Shown here piece after piece: positions 35,054 to 42,435 of a stretch of 64,000 bases of DNA (position 1 is the stretch's first letter; the number at the start of each line of letters is the position of its first letter). The stretch comes from Streptomyces humidus (lineage in GTDB: Bacteria > Actinomycetota > Actinomycetes > Streptomycetales > Streptomycetaceae): contig NZ_BMTL01000008.1 in the NCBI RefSeq assembly GCF_014649655.1, positions 235,884 through 299,883 of the forward strand, read 5' to 3'. The position numbers and the translations under genes were made by a program. Under the pieces are notes generated by a model. That model saw nothing but the letters and a program-made list of their open reading frames with translations. It was not told the DNA's origin and did not search any database.

Positions 35054-37165
35054 TCAGGGCCGGTCGGGTGGCGGCACCGCGAACTCGCACCACACGCACT
35101 TGCCGCCGCCGCGTGCCTCCACGCCCCACTCGTCGGTGAGCAGGTCCACCAGCATCAGGCCCCGCCCGGAGACACCCGACTCGCCCGCCTCCCTGCGCCG
35201 CGGCAGGGCACTGGAGGTGTCCTCGACCTCGACCCGCAGCCGGCGTCCGCCGCCGGTGAGCGCGCGCAGCGTGACGATCGCCGCGCCCTCGGTGTGCATG
35301 AGCGCGTTGGTGATCAGCTCGTCCGCGACCAGCTCGATCTCGTCGGAGCGGTCCCGGTCGCCCCAGGCGCGCACGGCCGCGCGGATCATGTGCCGGGCCT
35401 CCGTGAGGGCCTCCGGATCGCCGGGCGCGACATGCTGCTGGAGCCGGTTGCCGGACTGGGGGCCGTCCGGACCGCGGCGGCGCAGCAGGAGCAGGGCCAC
35501 GTCGTCGTCCCCGCCCCGCTCCTCGGCGACGTCGATGAGCTGGTCGGCGAGTTTACGCACGTCGCCGGGGCCGGCGGAGATGAACGCGGCGAGGGCGAGC
35601 ATGCCGTCGTCGAGGTCGGCGCCGGGCTGCTCGACCAGCCCGTCGGTGCACAGCAGCAGCGTGTGGCCGGGGTCGAGCTCGATGGTGCCGACGGGGTACT
35701 CCAGGCTGCCGAACTCGGCGGACAGCCCGAGCGGCAGCCCGCCGGGCACCGCGACGCGCCGGCAGGCGCCGTCGGGGTCGCGCAGCAGGGGGTCGATGTG
35801 TCCGGCGCGCACCACCTGGACGACCCCGGTGGCCAGGTCGACCTCCGCGTACAGGCAGGTGGCGAAACGGTCGGTGTCGAGTTCGTGCAGGAAGACGGAG
35901 GCGCGGGCCATCACGGTGGCCGGGGTGTGCCCCTCGGCCGCGTAGGCCCTGAGCACGATGCGCAGCTGGCCCATGACGGCGGCCGCGTGCGTGTCGTGGC
36001 CCTGGACGTCGCCGATGACGGCGCCGACGCGGCCTCCCTCGGAAGAGGCGCCTCCGGGCAGCGGGATCAGGTCGTACCAGTCGCCGCCGATGTCACGGCC
36101 GTGCGAGCCGCCGATGGTGGCGGCCCGGTAGCGGACCGCGACGTCGGCGCCGGGCACGCTGGGGATGGTGCGCGGCAGCATGGCCTGCTGGAGGCCCTGG
36201 GCGATGTCCTTCTCCTGCTCGTAGAACATGGCCCGTTGCAGGCTCTGCGCGATGCTGCTGCCCAGGGCGACGAGGATGTTGCGCTCCTCGGGCGTGAAGC
36301 CGTGCCGGTCGCTGTAGAGCAGGCCCATGGCGCCGATCGGGCGGGCCTGCACGATGAGCGGCAGATAGGCCGCCGAGGTGATCCTCAGGTCGCTCAGGTG
36401 CGGCCACAGCACGGGGTAGCCGCGGGCGAACTCGTCCGGCGACTCGATGAAGCGCGGGGCGAGGGTGCGCACGACCTCGCTCATCGGGTACGGCTCGTCG
36501 ATCCGGGTGACGAGCGTGCCGGGCACGAAGCTGCCCTCGGGCCCCTCGGCGATCAGCCGGATGCGGCCCGCCTCGACGAGGCCCATGACCAGACTGGTCG
36601 CGCCGAGATGAGTGAGGCCCTGGGTGTCCTTGAGGACGTCGATGACGTCCTGCACGGTGCGGGCGTGCGCCAGGGCCGCCGTGGTGAGCTGGACGACGTT
36701 GGTCTGCTCGCGGCGCGCGTGGTCGAGGGTGTCCCCGTCGCGGCGGGCGGCGAGGTCGCCGAGTTCCTCGGTCGCGTCGCGCACGATGCCGATGATGCGA
36801 CGCGGGCGGCCGGTGTCGTCGCGCCGGATGCAGCCCTGGGTGTGGGTCCAGCGCAGGGCGCCGTCGCGCAGCCGCGTGCGGAAGTAGGCGCCGTAGTGCT
36901 CGCTGCCTTCCTTGATCGCCTGCGTGACGAGAGCGTCCAGGCGGGTGGCCTCGTTCGGCGGGACCCGCGCGGCGAGCGACGCCGGATCGCCGTCGTACTC
37001 GCCGGGGCTGATGTCCAGGATCTCGTGGGCCCGGGCGTCCATGTGGCACTGTCCCGAGTCGAGGTCCCAGTCGAAACGGCCCATGCGGTTGAGCGCCAGG
37101 AACGGATCCGGGTGGGCGGGCCAGTCGTCCGGGGGTGACAGGGCACGCGCTCCCCGATCAGCCAT
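35054..37165 (-). CDS. PAS-GAF-PP2C phosphatase-ATPase regulator (SpoIIE/RsbU type)
   Basis: 703 aa from ATG 37165 (AAGGTGG upstream). Order: PAS (LALNRMGRFDWDLDSGQCHM) with PAC (HTQGCIRRDDTGRPRRIIGI), GAF (THLGATSLVMGLVEAGRIRL), PP2C/SpoIIE phosphatase from about residue 350 (SHGRDIGGDWYDLIPLPGG, GAVIGDVQGHDTHAAAV, LLLCTDGLVEQPGADLDDG) and a C-terminal histidine-kinase-like ATPase (ELVADELITNALMHTEG, GRGLMLVDLLTDEWG). Such proteins act in partner-switching control of sigma factors: the ATPase phosphorylates an anti-sigma antagonist and the phosphatase reverses it. Partners are not adjacent. Confidence 0.9.
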   Translation of the reverse strand: MADRGARALSPPDDWPAHPDPFLALNRMGRFDWDLDSGQCHMDARAHEILDISPGEYDGDPASLAARVPPNEATRLDALVTQAIKEGSEHYGAYFRTRLRDGALRWTHTQGCIRRDDTGRPRRIIGIVRDATEELGDLAARRDGDTLDHARREQTNVVQLTTAALAHARTVQDVIDVLKDTQGLTHLGATSLVMGLVEAGRIRLIAEGPEGSFVPGTLVTRIDEPYPMSEVVRTLAPRFIESPDEFARGYPVLWPHLSDLRITSAAYLPLIVQARPIGAMGLLYSDRHGFTPEERNILVALGSSIAQSLQRAMFYEQEKDIAQGLQQAMLPRTIPSVPGADVAVRYRAATIGGSHGRDIGGDWYDLIPLPGGASSEGGRVGAVIGDVQGHDTHAAAVMGQLRIVLRAYAAEGHTPATVMARASVFLHELDTDRFATCLYAEVDLATGVVQVVRAGHIDPLLRDPDGACRRVAVPGGLPLGLSAEFGSLEYPVGTIELDPGHTLLLCTDGLVEQPGADLDDGMLALAAFISAGPGDVRKLADQLIDVAEERGGDDDVALLLLRRRGPDGPQSGNRLQQHVAPGDPEALTEARHMIRAAVRAWGDRDRSDEIELVADELITNALMHTEGAAIVTLRALTGGGRRLRVEVEDTSSALPRRREAGESGVSGRGLMLVDLLTDEWGVEARGGGKCVWCEFAVPPPDRP

Positions 37166-37227
37166 GGGGCCACCTTGCCAGGGTTCGCCCGATTCCTCGA
37201 CCGGGGAGCGCGGGCCTTCGGCCACGG

Positions 37228-37671
37228 TCAGCCGAGGACGGAGCCGGCAGGGCTGCCGAATATGGGGTCGGACGGGTCGAGGCCGCCGGACTCGTCCGGT
37301 CCGTCGGGGATCAGCCCGCCGCCGTCGGGCAGGTCGGGGACCTCAGGGACCGTCCGCGGGCCGACGGCGTCGGGTGCGGCCGCGCGGTCGAGGCCCGCGC
37401 CGGGATCCCGGTCGGAACCGGTGTCCGAGAGGCCGGAGCCGGCGTCCGAGGGATCGGAGCCGGTGTCCGAGGGATCGGAGCCGGTGTCCGAGAGGTCGGT
37501 TCGGGGGTCGGCGAACAGGACGCGGCCCTGCGCCGCCGGCAGGACGGCCTCCGGGCCCGGCATCGTGTACTTCGCTCCCACACCGCCGCGGCCGGCGACG
37601 AGGAGCGCCGCCGAGAGCGCACAGGCGGTGAGGAGGGTGGCAGTGGGTGGTCGCACCACGTTCTCCCGCAT
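37228..37671 (-). CDS. Small secreted protein with SDTGSDP repeats
   Basis: 147 aa. N-terminal signal RPPTATLLTACALSAALLVA, then an Asp/Ser/Pro-rich low-complexity region in which a 7-residue unit SDTGSDP recurs with variants (LSDTGSDPSDTGSDPSDAGS), and a Pro/Gly/Asp tail. Strongly acidic, likely unfolded and extracellular, possibly calcium binding or wall-attached. No known domain. Repeat DNA between about 37425 and 37500 is nearly identical copy to copy, hinting at recent slippage. Confidence 0.55.
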   Translation of the reverse strand: MRENVVRPPTATLLTACALSAALLVAGRGGVGAKYTMPGPEAVLPAAQGRVLFADPRTDLSDTGSDPSDTGSDPSDAGSGLSDTGSDRDPGAGLDRAAAPDAVGPRTVPEVPDLPDGGGLIPDGPDESGGLDPSDPIFGSPAGSVLG

Positions 37672-37793
37672 CGACTCGATCTGCCCCTCTCGGGGATTCG
37701 CCCACTATTGTCTGCCCCACCCGCACCGGTCACGCAAGCGGAGGACTCGCACACACACCGTGACCGGGCGGTGCGGAGGAGGAGCGTACGGCC

Positions 37794-39215
37794 GTGGACT
37801 GGTTCACCGCACCCGAGTACTGGCAGAGCCGGCTGGTCTTCCAGCGCGGCCTGGCCGGTGTGTACCTGGTCGCGTTCCTGACGGCGGCCCTGCAGTTCCG
37901 TCCGCTGCTCGGCGAGCACGGGATGCTGCCGATCCCCGGGTTCGTGCGGCGCTCGCCCTTCTGGCGGACCCCGAGCCTGTTCCACCTGCGGTACTCCGAC
38001 CGGCTGTTCGCGCTCTGCGCTTGGGCGGGGTGCGCGGTGTCGGCGGCCCTGCTGGCGGGGGTGGACGCCTACGTGCCGCTGGGGGCGGCGATGGCGCTGT
38101 GGCTGCTGCCGTGGGCGCTGTACCTGTCGATCGTCAACGTGGGGCAGACCTGGTACGGGTTCGGCTGGGAGTCCCTGCTGCTGGAGACCGGCTTCCTCGC
38201 CGTGTTCCTCGGCAACGACGAGGTGGCGCCGCCGGTGCTCGTGCTCTTCCTGCTGCGCTGGCTGCTGTTCCGGGTCGAGTTCGGCGCGGGCCTGATCAAG
38301 ATGCGGGGCGACGCCTGCTGGCGGAAGCTGACGTGCCTCTACCACCACCATGAGACCCAGCCCATGCCCGGCCCGCTGAGCTGGTACTTCCATCGGCTGC
38401 CGAAGCCGTTGCACCGCGTCGAGGCGGCCGCCAACCATGTCACCCAACTCGTCGTGCCGTTCCTGCTGTTCGCGCCGCAGCCGGTCGCGACCGCGGCGGC
38501 GTCCCTGATGATCGCCACCCAGCTGTGGCTGGTGCTGTCGGGCAATTTCGCCTGGCTGAACTGGATCACCGTCGTCCTGGCCGTGCCCGCGCTCGCCCTG
38601 CCGGGCGGCCACCCGACGGCCGCCGCGGCGCCCCTGTGGTTCGAGGTCGTGGTTCTCGCCACGGCCGCGCTGCTGCTGTTCCTGAGCTACCGCCCGGTGG
38701 TCAACATGCTCTCCCGCCGACAGGTGATGAACCGCTCCTTCGATCCGCTGCACCTGGTCAACACCTACGGCGCGTTCGGCAGCGTCAGCCGGATCCGCTA
38801 CGAGGTGGTGGTCGAGGGCACGCTCGACGAGGCGCCGCGCGAGGACTCCGAATGGCGGGAGTACGAGTTCCGGGGCAAGCCCGGCGATCCCCGCCGCCGG
38901 CCGGGCCAGTTCGCCCCCTGCCATCTGCGCCTGGACTGGATGATGTGGTTCGCGGCGCTCTCCCCCGCGTACGCCGGGGCGTGGTTCGCCGCCCTGGTGG
39001 AGCGGCTGCTGGAGAACGACCGCGACACGCTGAGGCTGCTGCGCGGCTCGCCGTTCCCGCCCGGCCGGCCCCCGCGGCACGTCCGCGCCCGCCTGTTCCG
39101 CTACCGGTTCACGACCCGGCGGGAGCGGCGGGAGACGGGCGCGTGGTGGCAGCGGACGTACGTGCGCGAGTATCTGCCGCCGACCCGGCTGGCCGGACCG
39201 GCCCCCAGGCCGTAG
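37794..39215 (+). CDS. Lipase maturation factor 1 (LMF1)-like membrane protein
   Basis: 473 aa from GTG 37794. Multiple membrane spans in the first 310 residues (LVFQRGLAGVYLVAFLTAAL, SAALLAGVDAYVPLGAAMAL, VVPFLLFAPQPVATAAASLM). LMF1 marks: QTWYGFGWESLLLETGFLAV, LLFRVEFGAGLIKMRGDACW, YHHHETQPMPGPLSWY and NTYGAFGSVSRIRYEVVVEG. In animals LMF1 is an ER chaperone for lipases; the bacterial homologues' job is not known, although actinobacteria often have several. Convergent with the AKR gene. Confidence 0.85.
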   Translation: MDWFTAPEYWQSRLVFQRGLAGVYLVAFLTAALQFRPLLGEHGMLPIPGFVRRSPFWRTPSLFHLRYSDRLFALCAWAGCAVSAALLAGVDAYVPLGAAMALWLLPWALYLSIVNVGQTWYGFGWESLLLETGFLAVFLGNDEVAPPVLVLFLLRWLLFRVEFGAGLIKMRGDACWRKLTCLYHHHETQPMPGPLSWYFHRLPKPLHRVEAAANHVTQLVVPFLLFAPQPVATAAASLMIATQLWLVLSGNFAWLNWITVVLAVPALALPGGHPTAAAAPLWFEVVVLATAALLLFLSYRPVVNMLSRRQVMNRSFDPLHLVNTYGAFGSVSRIRYEVVVEGTLDEAPREDSEWREYEFRGKPGDPRRRPGQFAPCHLRLDWMMWFAALSPAYAGAWFAALVERLLENDRDTLRLLRGSPFPPGRPPRHVRARLFRYRFTTRRERRETGAWWQRTYVREYLPPTRLAGPAPRP

Positions 39216-39253
39216 CCGCGCACGGCGGTAGTCTCCGAGATCCGCTGCGACGG

Positions 39254-40240
39254 CTACCCCGACGAGCGCTCCGACGGCTCCCCCGCGGGCAGCAGTCCGT
39301 CCTCCCGCAGCTCCTCCCAGAGCGCCGCGGGGACGGGGACGGCGAACTGCTCGGCGCAGTCCTCGGCCTCGGCGGCCGAGCGGGCGCCGACCAGGACGCT
39401 CGCGACCGCCGGATGGGCGGCGCAGAAGGCCAGCGCGACGGCGCGCAGGGGGACGCCGTACCGGTCCGCGACCGCCTTCATGCGCAGGGCCGTCTCCAGC
39501 AGGTCGGCCGGCGCCCGGGCGTAGTCGTACGTCGCATCGGGTCTCGGATCGGCCAGCAGGCCCGAGTTGAAGGCGCCGCCGACCACCACGGACACACCTC
39601 GTTCGAGGGCCGCGGGCAGCAGCTCGGCGCCGGCGCGCTGGTCGAGCAGCGTGTACCGGCCGGCGCACAGCACCACGTCGACGTCGGTGTCACGGACGAA
39701 GCGGGTGAGCATCTCCGCCTGGTTCATGCCCGCGCCGATCGCGCCCACCATGCCTTCCGAGCGCAGTCCCTCCAGGGCGGGATACCCCTCGCGGAATGCC
39801 TGTTCGGCGTGGTCGTCCGGGTCGTGGAGGTACACGACGTCGACACGGTCGAGGCCGAGCCGCTCCAGCGAGGCCTCCAGGGACCGGCGCACGCCGTCGG
39901 CGCTGAAGTCCCACACCCGGCGGTGGGTGGCGGGCACCGCGAAGCCGTGGGCCAGGTCGTCGCCGTCCGGCGGGTCCAGGGGTTCCAGGCGGCGGCCCAC
40001 CTTCGTGGAGACGGTGTATCCCGCTCGCGGGAAGTCCCGCAGGGCGGCGCCGAGACGCCGTTCGGACAGGCCGAGCCCGTAGTGCGGCGCGGTGTCGAAG
40101 TAGCGCACGCCCCGCTGCCAGGCGGCGGTCACGGTGTCGTGAGCCTGCTCGTCGGTGACCTCGGAGTAGAGGTTGGCGAGGGGGGCGGCGCCGAGACCCA
40201 GAGCGCTGACCTGGACGGCGCTGCGGCCGAGGCGGGTCAT
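39254..40240 (-). CDS. Aldo/keto reductase, L-fucose (D-threo-aldose) dehydrogenase-like
   Basis: 328 aa from ATG 40240. AKR family: AVQVSALGLGAAPLANLYSE, GVRYFDTAPHYGLGLSERRL (catalytic Asp/Tyr pair DTAPxYG), VSTKVGRRLEP (Lys), VDVVYLHDPDDH (His) and the C-terminal AVASVLVGARSAAEAEDC. D-threo-aldose 1-dehydrogenases oxidise L-fucose to L-fuconolactone; the coupled SDR and fuconate dehydratase remnant upstream support that reading. Overlaps the SDR stop by four bases (ATGA). Alternative: general aldose dehydrogenase. Confidence 0.8.
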   Translation of the reverse strand: MTRLGRSAVQVSALGLGAAPLANLYSEVTDEQAHDTVTAAWQRGVRYFDTAPHYGLGLSERRLGAALRDFPRAGYTVSTKVGRRLEPLDPPDGDDLAHGFAVPATHRRVWDFSADGVRRSLEASLERLGLDRVDVVYLHDPDDHAEQAFREGYPALEGLRSEGMVGAIGAGMNQAEMLTRFVRDTDVDVVLCAGRYTLLDQRAGAELLPAALERGVSVVVGGAFNSGLLADPRPDATYDYARAPADLLETALRMKAVADRYGVPLRAVALAFCAAHPAVASVLVGARSAAEAEDCAEQFAVPVPAALWEELREDGLLPAGEPSERSSG

Positions 40241-40995
40241 CGGGCGCCCTCCGGGCGCAGCCGCAGGCCCTGCATGCCGCCGTCGACGGCGAGCGAGGTG
40301 CCGGTGGTGGCGCCGGACAGAGGGCTCGCCAAGTAGGCGATCGCGCCCGCGACTTCGGCCGCACTGACCAGGCGGCCGATGGGCTGGCGGGCCTCCAGCG
40401 CGGCGCGTTCGGCGGCTGGGTCGTCGGCCGCTCCGAGCAGCCGGCCGACCCACGGGGTGTCGGCGGTGCCGGGGTTGACGCAGTTGACGCGGATGCCCTC
40501 GCGGACGTGGTCGGCGGCCATGGCGAGAGTCAGCGAGTACACCGCGCCCTTGGCCGCGCTGTAGAGGGCGCGCCGGGGCAGGCCCGCGGTGGCCGCGATG
40601 GAGCAGGTGTTGACGACGGCCGCGTGCGAGGAGCGCCTGAGGTGCGGCAGAGCGGCGCGCGACGTGCGGACCATGCCGACGACGTTGACGTCCAGGACGC
40701 GGTGCCATTCGGCGTCGTCGTTGTCCTCGACGGTCCCCTGGGCGCCGATGCCCGCGTTGTTGACCAGCACGTCGAGCCCGCCGAGTTCGGCGACGGCGGC
40801 GGCGACCGCCTCGCGCACGCCGGCGTCGTCCCCGAGGTCGGCCCGGTAACCGAGCAGAGGCTTCTCGACACCCGAGAGGTCGAGGTCCAGGACGGCGACC
40901 CGGGCGCCGCGCTCGGCCAGGAGCTGGGCGGTCACCCGGCCGATGCCTGAGCCGCCCCCCGTCACCAGGGCCGTCAGCCCCTCGAAGTCGCTCAC
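40237..40995 (-). CDS. SDR oxidoreductase, 2-keto-3-deoxy-L-fuconate dehydrogenase-like
   Basis: 252 aa from GTG 40995, which overlaps the stop of the fuconate dehydratase remnant (GTGA). Classical SDR: TALVTGGGSGIGRVTAQLLA (TGxxxGxG), LDVLVNNAGIGAQG, the catalytic Ser in VVNTCSIAA with YSAAKG (Tyr-x3-Lys), and VNCVNPGTADTPWVG. Its place between the FucD remnant and AKR suggests the oxidation of KDF in L-fucose breakdown. The first step enzymes remain, but the dehydratase between them is gone. Confidence 0.82.
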   Translation of the reverse strand: MSDFEGLTALVTGGGSGIGRVTAQLLAERGARVAVLDLDLSGVEKPLLGYRADLGDDAGVREAVAAAVAELGGLDVLVNNAGIGAQGTVEDNDDAEWHRVLDVNVVGMVRTSRAALPHLRRSSHAAVVNTCSIAATAGLPRRALYSAAKGAVYSLTLAMAADHVREGIRVNCVNPGTADTPWVGRLLGAADDPAAERAALEARQPIGRLVSAAEVAGAIAYLASPLSGATTGTSLAVDGGMQGLRLRPEGAR

Positions 40996-41330
40996 GCCGC
41001 CTTCTCCTTCCGGCTTTCGCGGCCGACGGTCCGCAGGCCGCCGCCGGGATGGGTGTGCCGCACGATCGACTCGCCGCGCACGGCCGGCTCGGCCCGCACA
41101 GCCGGTTCGCCCCACACGGCCGACTCGCCCCGCACGATCGGCTCGGCCCGCACGGACGTCGAGGAGCCGGCCGCGCCGGGCGCCGTCCGCCGGCCCTCGC
41201 GGGACACCGCCGGGCCGGGAACACGGCCGCCGGGGTCCGTCGCGCGGGAGCCGCCGGACTCGGGCCGGGCGGGGATGCGGATGTCGGGGGTGTCGACCGC
41301 GGTGACGCGGGCGGGGGGCGGGGGCGCCAT
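40992..41330 (-). pseudogene. Fuconate dehydratase (enolase superfamily) with internal deletion
   Basis: An in-frame ORF of 112 codons from ATG 41330 (GAGGAG upstream), far shorter than the ~430-440 aa of fuconate dehydratases. Its N-terminus PPARVTAVDTPDIRIPARPE matches the family start (RITAVDTxDIRFPTSRELDG), and its end GESIVRHTHPGGGLR matches the family end (MRPESIAEYTHPGG). The middle, with the metal ligands and catalytic His/Lys, is missing and replaced by Pro/Arg/Thr-rich sequence and repeats (VRGESAVWGEPAVRAEPAVR), encoded by ~18-bp tandem repeats at about 41055-41155. Still coupled to the SDR by GTGA. Confidence 0.62.
41055..41155 (-). repeat. 18-bp tandem repeat inside the fuconate dehydratase remnant
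   Basis: Five to six copies of an 18-bp unit alternating CGCAC with a 13-base block of the form GRYCGRYTCGSCC. On the minus strand each encodes a hexapeptide such as VRGESA, VWGEPA, VRAEPA, VRGESI. Looks like slippage amplification of the segment coding the normal MRxESI ending. Confidence 0.7.
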
Positions 41331-41373
41331 CGGCCGGCTCCTCATCGGGCGGGACATACGATTGCTGCCGTAT

Positions 41374-41388
41374 ATTTATCAGACCACT
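41374..41388. promoter_or_regulatory. FadR/GntR operator O1 (imperfect)
   Basis: ATTTATCAGACCACT matches 11 of 15 positions of the perfect palindrome at 41438-41452 and overlaps TATATTTA, which on the minus strand reads as a -10-like element for the fuc operon (first ATG 41330/41357). Confidence 0.55.
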
Positions 41389-41437
41389 TCCCTGCCGCAA
41401 CACCCCCCGATAGCGTTTTCACCAGGTTCACGGCCAG

Positions 41438-41452
41438 AGTGGTCCGACCACT
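41438..41452. promoter_or_regulatory. FadR/GntR operator O2 (perfect palindrome)
   Basis: AGTGGTCCGACCACT is a perfect 15-bp palindrome containing TGGTC-N-GACCA, the core recognised by FadR-subfamily GntR regulators. It lies 43 bases upstream of the regulator start, so autoregulation and repression of the divergent fuc operon are likely. Confidence 0.75.
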
Positions 41453-41495
41453 TCGGTGGCCGGGCCCCGGCGCACCGGCGACAGGAGAAGGCCAC

Positions 41496-42218
41496 GTGGA
41501 AGACACCCCGCCCAGCGCGACCACCGCTCCCAAGGGCACCGTGACGCAGCGCGCCATCGAGCGGATCAAGGCGATGATCGGCGACGGGCTGCTGGAGCCG
41601 GGCCAGCGGCTGCCGACCGAGCGCGATCTCGCGGCCCAGCTGGGCATCTCCCGCAGTTCGATGCGCGAGGCGATCCGGGCGCTCACGGTCCTGGGCGTGC
41701 TGGAGGCCCGCCACGGCTCCGGCATCTACGTCACCCAGCTCAAGGCCGGTGACCTCCTGGAGACCTTCGGCGTGGTGGCCGACCTCTCACGCGGGACGCG
41801 GCTGGTGGAGCTGCTGGAGGTCCGGCGGATCCTGGAGTCGACGGCCGCCGCGCTGGCCGCGGCCCGTATCACTCCGGAGCAGCTGGCCGTCGTTGAAGGG
41901 CATCTGGCGGCGATGAACGCCACGGACGACGCGGAGGAGATCCTCGCGCACGACCTGGCCTTCCACCGCGCGGTCGCCTCGGCCGCCGGCAACGAGACGA
42001 TGGCGGCGATCCTGGAGGGCGTCTCCTCGCGCACCTTCCGCGCCCGCGTGTGGCGCGGCTACCAGGAAGAGGGCGCCTTCGCCCGCACGCGCCGCGAGCA
42101 CGCCGCGATCCACCGCGCGCTGCTCGCCCGCGATCCGGAGGCCGCCCGCGCGGCCGCGGCCGCTCACGTGGGCGAGGTGGAGGACTGGCTCAGGGCCCAG
42201 GCCCGGGTGCCCGTCTGA
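41496..42218 (+). CDS. FadR-subfamily GntR transcriptional regulator
   Basis: 240 aa from GTG 41496 (ACAGGAGAAGG upstream). Winged HTH: IKAMIGDGLLEPGQRLPTER and DLAAQLGISRSSMREAIRAL, wing GVLEARHGSGIYV. The C-terminal all-helical FCD effector domain has LLEVRRILESTAAALAAARI, HDLAFHRAVASAAGN and RREHAAIHRALLARDPEAAR with the metal-ligand Asp/His set. Divergent from the fucose-type operon, with two FadR-type operators between. Probably senses a pathway intermediate such as fuconate or KDF. Confidence 0.88.
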   Translation: MEDTPPSATTAPKGTVTQRAIERIKAMIGDGLLEPGQRLPTERDLAAQLGISRSSMREAIRALTVLGVLEARHGSGIYVTQLKAGDLLETFGVVADLSRGTRLVELLEVRRILESTAAALAAARITPEQLAVVEGHLAAMNATDDAEEILAHDLAFHRAVASAAGNETMAAILEGVSSRTFRARVWRGYQEEGAFARTRREHAAIHRALLARDPEAARAAAAAHVGEVEDWLRAQARVPV

Positions 42219-42373
42219 GCCGGGAGACCCGGACCGCGGGCGCGCTCGGCGGCGGCACCGGGCTCGCACGGGGACGACACGGGGAGCCTCGGGCGGCGCG
42301 CGGGCGCAGGGGTCGCGTCGGCCTCGCGCTCGAGGTCGACGGGAGGGGCTCGGCGGGGCAGAGTTCTCCTACG

Positions 42374-42385
42374 TACTCGCGAGTA
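42374..42385. promoter_or_regulatory. 12-bp palindrome upstream of the amidase
   Basis: TACTCGCGAGTA is a perfect palindrome 24 bases before the first amidase start codon. Position fits a repressor operator; no cognate regulator known. Confidence 0.4.
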
Positions 42386-42394
42386 GTGGACACC

Positions 42395-42435
42395 CCCGAG
42401 GAGCTGCCGTGACCACCCGAGGAGCTGCCGTGACC
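42395..42435 (+). repeat. 21-bp tandem duplication carrying RBS and start codon
   Basis: CCCGAGGAGCTGCCGTGACC occurs at 42395-42414 and again at 42416-42435, in the same reading frame. Each copy has GAGGAG and a GTG start, so the amidase has two ready-made initiation sites 21 bases (7 codons) apart. Confidence 0.85.
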
